In this document: positions 6,787 through 11,941 of the stretch, one piece after another | How positions within the stretch are numbered: position 1 is the stretch's first letter | How the letters are laid out: each line of letters opens with the position of its first letter | Assembly: GCA_964602475.1 (NCBI GenBank) | Contig: CAZRRN010000067.1 | Coordinates: 1-11,941 of the forward strand | Origin: SZUA-448 sp964602475 | GTDB lineage: Bacteria > Bacillota > Clostridia > Lachnospirales > Lachnospiraceae | Length of the DNA: 11,941 bases | Direction of reading: 5' to 3' | Program-made: the position numbers and the translations under genes | The notes under the pieces: generated by a model | The model's database searches: none | Told to the model about the DNA's origin: nothing | Seen by the model: the letters and a program-made list of their open reading frames with translations, nothing else

Positions 6787-8750
6787 GGGATGCAGCAGAC
6801 CGCAAAGGTGGTCGGTGGAAGCTCAAAGCTTCTGCATTCTTCCTTAAGCATCGGTCTGGTATGTGCTGCAGCCTTGAACGGCTGACCGATTGTGTTGTAT
6901 GCTTTTATATCCGGACCGCCAAGCAGTGTAACTTCACCGGCAGCAGGCTGGGAACCAGGGAACTCAAAAGTAAGCTGCAGAGGTTCGGGGGTTGCATTTA
7001 CCAGCTTCAGAATCAGTTCTTTTTTAGTTTCATCATAGGAAACGGAGCTATAGAACCGTTCCGGAAGACCAATGGATTCCGTCTTCAGCGTATATTGTCC
7101 CATATTGACGGAATACATTTTCTGAACGTAATAGCTTGGGGTACCAAAAACAGTTTCAGAATCAAACCAAATCATATCAGGAGCCCACTGCACATAGCCG
7201 ATACGGGCAAGCAGCGGAGCGTAGGAGGCCATAAAGACAACATCGGCATTCCGTTCCACTCCGGTCAGAAAGGCAGCTTCCGCAAGTGCGCCCTCAAGTG
7301 TATTTGCGGAAGCGATGCCGCAAAGACGCTCGGGGTGTGCAGCGTATTCACCGGAGAATACTTTGACATCACGCGGGTATTGATCATAAAATCCGGTATT
7401 ATCGAGAAACCATTTCGGCGGCATGTAGTAGTGTTCATCCACCGCATAGGTGAATTTCGGATTTCGGGACATTTCATCCCGATAAAAGTTCCACGCTGCT
7501 TTATAACGCGGGGTATGAACATCGGGACCTGCAGAGCCGATCAGTTTTATTTCAGGATAGTTTCTGTGAATCGCCGTTTCGAATAGACGGTATCGTTCGA
7601 AGAAATTAACGCGCTCGGTTTCCCATTGTTCATTTCCGATACCGAGAAACTCCAGATGGAAAGGCTCCTGATGTCCCATTTTTGCACGCAGGGAACCCCA
7701 TGTGGTTGTAACGGCACCATTGCAGAATTCGACCAGATCCAGTGCATCCTGTACATATTCCTGAAATGCGGGGTCACTGGTTTCAACCAGCTCGCTTGAC
7801 TGGTACTGGCAGGCGAGACCGACATTTACAACAGGAACTGCCTTGGCACCGAGATATTCGCACAACAGAAAATACTCATAATATCCCAGACCAAGAGTCT
7901 GGTTGTACTCAGAAAATACACCGTTGTAGTTGTTTGAGAGCTTATTCTCATGAACCGCCCAGCGGTTCCAGTTCGCTTTTCGTTCAGGAATCTCACCGAC
8001 ACTTTGTTTCCAACGGTAACGATTGTTAAGGTTATTTCCCTCAATGATACAGCCGCCGGGAAAACGAAGAAATCCAGGTTGAAGATCCTTTAGCATTTCG
8101 GCCAGATCCTTACGGAATACGCCGCAGACAGCATCTTCGGGCATCATTGAAATACAGTCAAAATCAATCTCACCGGGCATGGAAAGCCGAATACCAAAGG
8201 TACCGGACAGAATCGGATAGGCTGATTTTATTGTAAGGCTGTATTTTTTCCAACTCGAAGAAGCCGGATTTCTTTGAGAAATATCCTCGCCGGAAAGCTT
8301 GGCAGTCAGAAGATCTGCTCCGTCCTGCGCAATGAATACGGTTATATCACCGCGATAACATCCGGCATTCATATAGAGACTGACAGTATATCCGATATCC
8401 GGTTTCATAAAAATACCGTCATAGGCTTTATTTATAAAGCCGAGCTCCGGCCGGACGCTGTGAAAATGCAGGTAATGTGGGTTGACGGCCGATAATGGAT
8501 TTTCAGTTCTGTATTCCATGGATACAAAGGGTGTCTCAGCTGGATATCGGGACCATGCGTATCCGCCGTTATATTCTGTAACATAGGCATCATTTGTTCC
8601 GGTGGCGCGGACGAATTCGAAAGAACGGTTTTCAAGCATTTCTGCATATAAGCCACCGTCTGCTCCGTAATTGATATCTTCAAAGAACAGCCCCATCATT
8701 CCTTTACGGATATCGGTTCCCTTCTGATCCGATACAATAAGCTTAGTCAT
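6765..8750 (-). CDS. GH51 alpha-L-arabinofuranosidase, intracellular
   Basis: A 661-residue retaining glycosidase that should release terminal alpha-L-arabinofuranose from arabinan, arabinoxylan or arabino-oligosaccharides. The N-terminus (GLFFEDINYGADGGLYAEML, then ENRSFEF) is a hallmark of this family. It is followed by a beta-rich CBM4/9-like insert at about 45-195 and then the catalytic barrel, which begins with FLRFPGGCIIEGNN. The acid/base Glu374 lies in LGIGNEQWE and the nucleophile Glu468 in FSGEYAAHPE, after DEHYYMPP. A C-terminal beta domain with WAPDMIWFDSETVFGTPSYY completes the normal architecture. There is no signal peptide, so it works on imported substrates. GGAGG (8758-8762 on the plus strand) sits seven bases before the ATG, behind a good extended -10 promoter. 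It is divergent from the GH43 gene, and together they form an arabinose-release pair. Confidence 0.95.
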   Translation of the reverse strand: MTKLIVSDQKGTDIRKGMMGLFFEDINYGADGGLYAEMLENRSFEFVRATGTNDAYVTEYNGGYAWSRYPAETPFVSMEYRTENPLSAVNPHYLHFHSVRPELGFINKAYDGIFMKPDIGYTVSLYMNAGCYRGDITVFIAQDGADLLTAKLSGEDISQRNPASSSWKKYSLTIKSAYPILSGTFGIRLSMPGEIDFDCISMMPEDAVCGVFRKDLAEMLKDLQPGFLRFPGGCIIEGNNLNNRYRWKQSVGEIPERKANWNRWAVHENKLSNNYNGVFSEYNQTLGLGYYEYFLLCEYLGAKAVPVVNVGLACQYQSSELVETSDPAFQEYVQDALDLVEFCNGAVTTTWGSLRAKMGHQEPFHLEFLGIGNEQWETERVNFFERYRLFETAIHRNYPEIKLIGSAGPDVHTPRYKAAWNFYRDEMSRNPKFTYAVDEHYYMPPKWFLDNTGFYDQYPRDVKVFSGEYAAHPERLCGIASANTLEGALAEAAFLTGVERNADVVFMASYAPLLARIGYVQWAPDMIWFDSETVFGTPSYYVQKMYSVNMGQYTLKTESIGLPERFYSSVSYDETKKELILKLVNATPEPLQLTFEFPGSQPAAGEVTLLGGPDIKAYNTIGQPFKAAAHTRPMLKEECRSFELPPTTFAVCCIPYSLTVN

Positions 8751-8818
8751 CTGTAATCCTCCAAATAAGATGTTCGGAAATTATACGGGCTGATAATGAA
8801 ACACAGACAGCCGATACT

Positions 8819-8844
8819 TTTTAATCATAGCATAATTATTAAAA
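8819..8844. promoter_or_regulatory. Inverted repeat over the GH51 promoter, possible operator
   Basis: TTTTAAT (8819-8825) and ATTAAAA (8838-8844) are perfect 7-base inverted arms spaced by 12 bases, covering the -10 box of the GH51 promoter. AT-rich symmetry can arise by chance, so this is only a candidate repressor or activator site. Confidence 0.25.
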
Positions 8845-8852
8845 GAATCCAA
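8824..8852 (-). promoter_or_regulatory. Extended -10 sigma-A promoter for the GH51 gene
   Basis: Read on the minus strand, TTGGAT (8852-8847) and TATGAT (8829-8824) are spaced by exactly 17 bases. The -10 box matches TATAAT at five of six positions and is preceded by TGC, the extended -10 signature. Transcription would begin near 8817, giving a leader of about 65 bases. Confidence 0.6.
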
Positions 8853-8927
8853 TCTGATTTTCCTGTGTCGGAAAAGAAATTCTTAGCAGAAAGAAATAGT
8901 TGTATACAGAAAGATTGTACTGTAGTC

Positions 8928-8956
8928 TGGTAATAGAGCTTTTGTTGTGATAGAAT
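8928..8956 (+). promoter_or_regulatory. Extended -10 promoter for the GH43 gene
   Basis: TAGAAT (8951-8956) is preceded by TGA, forming an extended -10. At 17-base spacing the -35 position holds TGGTAA (8928-8933), which is poor, so an activator may be needed. Transcription would start near 8963, about 70 bases before the ATG at 9032. Confidence 0.45.
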
Positions 8957-8964
8957 GAACTATC
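8949..8964. promoter_or_regulatory. Short inverted repeat over the GH43 -10 box, possible operator
   Basis: GATAG (8949-8953) and CTATC (8960-8964) form 5-base inverted arms around the -10 box and predicted start point. TGTATACA (8901-8908) and AAGAAATTCTT (8874-8884) are further small palindromes in the same divergent region. None matches a binding consensus I know. Confidence 0.2.
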
Positions 8965-9031
8965 GGCGTTTCACAGGCTACAAAGTGCTATTACCTTAAA
9001 ACGCACGAATACACTTAGGAATGGAGAAAAA

Positions 9032-10342
9032 ATGAATCCGATTTTACCTTTATGGGAATACATTCCCGACGGAGAACCGAGAGTTTTCGGTGACCGTGTC
9101 TATCTGTACGGCTCACATGACCGTCCCGGTTGCGATTATTTTTGTGATTACCGGCTGAAGGTCTGGTCAGCCTCTGTTCATGACCTGAATAACTGGAAGT
9201 GCCACGGAGACAGCTTTCATACCCGTGCCGACCGTGACCATCCTTCGGATACGGACTGGACCGACCATGAGCTTTATGCTCCGGATGTGATCGAAAAGGA
9301 CGGAAAATACTACCTGTATGCATATATTGTTGGTTCGAAGGGCTGTGTCGGAGTAAGTGACCGGCCGGAGGGACCGTTCCGGCTGCTTTCCAGATACAGC
9401 TATGAGGAAGCAGATGCCGGAGACGATGGTATATTTAACGATTCCGGAGTACTTACAGATGATGACGGACGTGTTTTCATTTATTACGGATATGAGCGTT
9501 CCAATATGGGAGAGCTTGATCCGAAGACCATGGCTACAATCAGACCCGGAACATTAAAGCAGGATCTGATTCCTGCGGGAATGGGAGAGAATGATTTTTT
9601 TGAGGCAAGCTCTCCTAGGAAAATTAACGGAAAATACTACCTGATTTATTCTCCGAGAAAAGGCAGCCGTCTGGCATATGCAATCTCAGACAGTCCCTGC
9701 GGACCGTTTGAACGAAAAGGATTTATTATTGATAACGGGGTGGATTACCCTGCCGGTAACAACCACGGATCGGTCTGTCAGATCAACGGACAGTGGTACG
9801 TATTCTACCATCGCATGACCAACGGAACGATAATGTCCAGAAGAGCCTGCGTCGAAAAAATCAACATTCTTCCGGACGGAACGATTCCGACGGTTGAAAT
9901 GACTTCCCTGGGCTTTGAAGAAGCGTTGCAGCCATATCAGCTGATTCCTGCGGAGATTGCCTGCGTGATGAAGGGTGGCTGTATGGTGTCCGAGCTGGAT
10001 ACATTTACGAGACCGGTCACAGGAATCAAGAACGGTGTGGTGCTGGGCTATAAGTATTTTGATTTCGGAGAGGATTATTCAAGCAGAACCATGGAATTCT
10101 GTGTGAATGTCACAGGGACAGGATGCCGTTCCACAATTCACGTGCTGACCGATAGTGAGAACGGAGAAGAACTGGGATGCTGCAAGATTGACCGGCATAG
10201 CGGAGAATACAGAGGAGTTATCAAAAAAATAACCGGAAGACATGCTGTCTATCTGCGGGTAGAGCATGATTACGGCGGATGGTTTGTAAAGGAGTTTGAA
10301 GGCAGAAATCTGTTTGACCTGCTGTCTTTTACCTTCCGTTAA
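9032..10342 (+). CDS. GH43 family glycoside hydrolase with C-terminal CBM6-like domain, intracellular
   Basis: A 436-residue inverting glycosidase with the five-bladed propeller fold. The acidic triad can be placed by motif: general base Asp13 in EYIPDGEPRV, pKa-tuning Asp137 in FNDSGVLTDDDGRVF, and general acid Glu191 in FFEASSPRKINGKYYLIYS. This spacing is close to that of characterised GH43 beta-xylosidases. Other blade signatures are LYAPDVIEKDGKYYLYA and NNHGSVCQINGQWYVFYHR, the latter with the conserved His245. From about 315 to the end there is a beta-sandwich resembling CBM6 (GVVLGYKYFDFGED, then ITGRHAVYLRV and LFDLLSFTFR). There is no signal peptide. GGAG (9023-9026) sits five bases before the ATG. 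Likely activities are arabinofuranosidase, arabinan-oligosaccharide hydrolase or beta-xylosidase; the divergent GH51 partner favours an arabinose-containing substrate, but family 43 cannot be resolved by eye. Confidence 0.92.
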   Translation: MNPILPLWEYIPDGEPRVFGDRVYLYGSHDRPGCDYFCDYRLKVWSASVHDLNNWKCHGDSFHTRADRDHPSDTDWTDHELYAPDVIEKDGKYYLYAYIVGSKGCVGVSDRPEGPFRLLSRYSYEEADAGDDGIFNDSGVLTDDDGRVFIYYGYERSNMGELDPKTMATIRPGTLKQDLIPAGMGENDFFEASSPRKINGKYYLIYSPRKGSRLAYAISDSPCGPFERKGFIIDNGVDYPAGNNHGSVCQINGQWYVFYHRMTNGTIMSRRACVEKINILPDGTIPTVEMTSLGFEEALQPYQLIPAEIACVMKGGCMVSELDTFTRPVTGIKNGVVLGYKYFDFGEDYSSRTMEFCVNVTGTGCRSTIHVLTDSENGEELGCCKIDRHSGEYRGVIKKITGRHAVYLRVEHDYGGWFVKEFEGRNLFDLLSFTFR

Positions 10343-10402
10343 TCTGCGGGGTTTAGAAGCTGGTGTTTCTTTCCCTCCGTTAATCTGCATGGTTTAGAAG
10401 CT
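10336..10402. repeat. Imperfect tandem repeat spanning the GH43 stop codon and downstream spacer
   Basis: CCGTTAATCTGC followed by GGTTTAGAAGCT occurs at 10336-10361 and again at 10377-10402, with 24 of 26 bases identical and a period of 41 bases. The first copy contains the GH43 stop codon. A third, short CCGTT occurs at 10414-10418, touching the stop codon of the convergent regulator. The repeat fills most of the 75-base gap between the two convergent genes. I see no clear GC-rich hairpin with T-run there in either direction. Confidence 0.8.
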
Positions 10403-10417
10403 TGGGGGCTGCTCCGT

Positions 10418-11941
10418 TCAGGTGACGGTATTTCGCTCCTGATTCCGGAGTACGGCATACATAAGAAGCTCCTTACGTGAGGAAACTCCCAGCTTACCGT
10501 AGATATTACGGTTGTGATATTTTAAAGTGTTTTCATTGATATTCAGGGTACCGGTGATATCCTTTGCGATTTTTCCATCCAGATAAAGCCGGAAGATTTC
10601 CCGCTCCTTCGGAGTCAGAGTTCCAAGGTTGGAGCAGAACAGAGCATAAGCGTCAGGGTCGATTTCCTGACGCTTTCTTTCTGCAATACGGGAAAGCTCA
10701 GTCAGAGCACTTTCGGCTTCTGCGGCAGAAGTCTGATTCCTTTCTTCCAGACGACGGCGTTCTTCTTCATGCTCCTTGTCTTTTTCTGCAAGAAAATCAA
10801 ATAAATCGGCAATTTCGAGATAAGCTTTACTGTGGACGGTTTCATAGTCCTGCTGGCGGATTGCCTCCAATGCCTTGGTAACCGGATGCAGATAACGACG
10901 GCTCGTTATGATAGCAGCGATAGGACTGATAATCAGAAAGATGCAGATAATCAGGAACAGATAAGCGGAGTTACCCTGTAATGCAGCTTTTAACAGATTT
11001 TCCGGCATCATTACCGCAACGGACCAGGTGTTATCTTCATAGGGAGAACCGGATGGGTACAGACGCAGAGATGTCTGCTTTCCGGCATAGGTCTGTTCTC
11101 CGGTAAATTCAACAAAACCATTGTTCTTTAAGGTATAGCCGAGGTCTTCATTCATACGGTTACCGGTCAGGTAATAATTTCCGGCAATGATTCCGGAGGA
11201 GGTAAGAAGTGTATCCGAAGAAGAAGGTGCAGCAACGGAAAATACATTGGTGTAAAGAGTATCGGAAGGACAGTACAGCTGTTTGAACATACGGTCACTG
11301 ACCTCAATTCCGCAGAGACCGAACACAGTTCCGTCACTGCTTCGTAGCGGAACACAAAGAAGAAAACCGGCTTCGCTGTTGTTCTTAAGAGTCACCCTGC
11401 CGGACCAGTAATACAGGCGGGAAACCGGAAGCTCGGGATACTGCCGTGCGGTTTCCATAACTTTAGTAAAAAAGGACTCGTCTTTAATGTTGTATTCCAT
11501 CTGCCACTGACCAAGCAGCTCAATTCCGTTGTCCCTTGCAATCTGTGCAGGACCGCGTAGATAGTGGTATTTGATTCCTATGATCTGTGTTGAAGTAGGC
11601 TGCATCTTTTTTAAGAAAATACCTGCTCTTGAGTATTCGGCAGTCTCACCTTCCGGCTGTACGGTAGCATCCAGAAGAATGTAAGCTCCGCCGCAGGAAT
11701 AGGACGTAATGGTAGATTTAAGAGTCTGAATCTGTTCTGCAAGAAGAGGTTCAATCAGCTCCGGACGTGATCTTAGATCTGCAGCAGTAATCTGATTATG
11801 TAAAAAGAAATTATCACAGGAGTCGGATATCGTGTCAGCAATACTGATTCCGCTGACGGAGAGCCGGCCAAAGTCATCATAAACAGCTTCGGAAATATGA
11901 GAGAGCTCGGTGTCGAAATAACTGTTTACAGCCTTTTCATC
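10418..11941 (-). CDS. Membrane-anchored LuxR-type one-component regulator (5' end outside window)
   Basis: The frame is open to the right edge, giving 507 visible residues; the ATG at 11605 is internal and not the start. Visible in order are an extracytoplasmic sensor of Cache-like character (about 10970-11941, with YWSGRVTLKN and a later FGLCGIEVSDRMF), a transmembrane helix AYLFLIICIFLIISPIAAII (10904-10963), a short HAMP-like linker (LHPVTKALEAIRQQDYE), a charged coiled coil (about 10667-10792), and a C-terminal LuxR/GerE HTH (10442-10618) with LTPKEREIFRLYLDGK and NENTLKYHNRNIYGKLGVSS. There is no kinase or receiver domain, so ligand binding outside should be passed straight to DNA binding at the membrane. 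A first transmembrane helix probably lies beyond the window. It is convergent with GH43 and is a candidate regulator of the arabinoside genes, or of a transporter upstream of it. Confidence 0.88.
   Translation of the reverse strand, partial: DEKAVNSYFDTELSHISEAVYDDFGRLSVSGISIADTISDSCDNFFLHNQITAADLRSRPELIEPLLAEQIQTLKSTITSYSCGGAYILLDATVQPEGETAEYSRAGIFLKKMQPTSTQIIGIKYHYLRGPAQIARDNGIELLGQWQMEYNIKDESFFTKVMETARQYPELPVSRLYYWSGRVTLKNNSEAGFLLCVPLRSSDGTVFGLCGIEVSDRMFKQLYCPSDTLYTNVFSVAAPSSSDTLLTSSGIIAGNYYLTGNRMNEDLGYTLKNNGFVEFTGEQTYAGKQTSLRLYPSGSPYEDNTWSVAVMMPENLLKAALQGNSAYLFLIICIFLIISPIAAIITSRRYLHPVTKALEAIRQQDYETVHSKAYLEIADLFDFLAEKDKEHEEERRRLEERNQTSAAEAESALTELSRIAERKRQEIDPDAYALFCSNLGTLTPKEREIFRLYLDGKIAKDITGTLNINENTLKYHNRNIYGKLGVSSRKELLMYAVLRNQERNTVT

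Noticed and set aside
6818..6832. GAAGCT-CAA-AGCTTC hairpin as a terminator for the metallophosphoesterase
   Set aside because: The stem is only six pairs, the following bases are not a T-run, and the sequence encodes GH51 residues, so chance is the simpler explanation.
6791..6870. Long-range inverted repeat (TGCAGCAGACCG against CGGTCT plus GCTGCA)
   Set aside because: The right arm is split by seven bases and both arms lie in GH51 coding sequence; there is no sign of selection for pairing.
6861..7586. 241-codon open frame on the plus strand inside the GH51 gene
   Set aside because: It is antisense to a clearly recognisable GH51 catalytic domain, has no ribosome binding site that I can see and its translation shows no family motifs.
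11167..11605. The ATG at 11605 as the start of the regulator
   Set aside because: The reading frame stays open to the right edge with sensible sensor-domain residues upstream, so the gene is only cut by the window.

Overview
The window looks like chromosomal DNA from an anaerobic member of the Clostridia (Firmicutes), most likely a gut or rumen Lachnospiraceae/Oscillospiraceae-type organism. This is judged from gene content only: a restriction-modification remnant, a large soluble PAS-rich hybrid histidine kinase, intracellular GH51 and GH43 enzymes, and a membrane-bound regulator ending in a LuxR-type HTH. Strong GGAGG-type ribosome binding sites also fit. No species is claimed.

Region 1 (1-1310, visibly AT-rich) is a decayed accessory patch. 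It holds the 3' end of a C5-cytosine DNA methyltransferase, then the N-terminal stub of an Eco47II/Sau96I-like restriction endonuclease. The stub is spliced onto a broken protein-kinase-like gene that has lost its ATP-binding lobe. The patch ends at a hairpin that looks like a terminator stem without its T-tract.

Region 2 (1377-6786, plus strand) carries a 1046-residue hybrid sensor histidine kinase (about five PAS-like modules, HisKA, HATPase, REC). Two phosphoesterases follow: a membrane-anchored endonuclease/exonuclease/phosphatase-fold enzyme and a cytoplasmic calcineurin-like metallophosphoesterase. The second one probably starts at a TTG codon 96 bases inside the longest reading frame.

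Region 3 (6765-10342) is a divergent arabinoside-utilisation pair: a GH51 alpha-L-arabinofuranosidase on the minus strand and a GH43 enzyme with a C-terminal CBM6-like domain on the plus strand. They share a 281-base intergenic region with two recognisable extended -10 promoters. Neither enzyme has a signal peptide, so both should act on imported oligosaccharides. Region 4 (10418 to the right edge, minus strand) is most of a membrane-anchored one-component regulator: extracytoplasmic sensor, transmembrane helix, coiled coil, LuxR HTH. It faces the GH43 gene across a short spacer containing an imperfect tandem repeat. By position it is a candidate regulator of the two hydrolase genes (inference).

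No CRISPR array, tRNA, rRNA, integrase or intact insertion sequence was seen. The most noteworthy signals are the mosaic methyltransferase/endonuclease/kinase ruin, the cysteine cluster in one PAS module of the hybrid kinase, and the transmembrane LuxR regulator beside the arabinoside genes.
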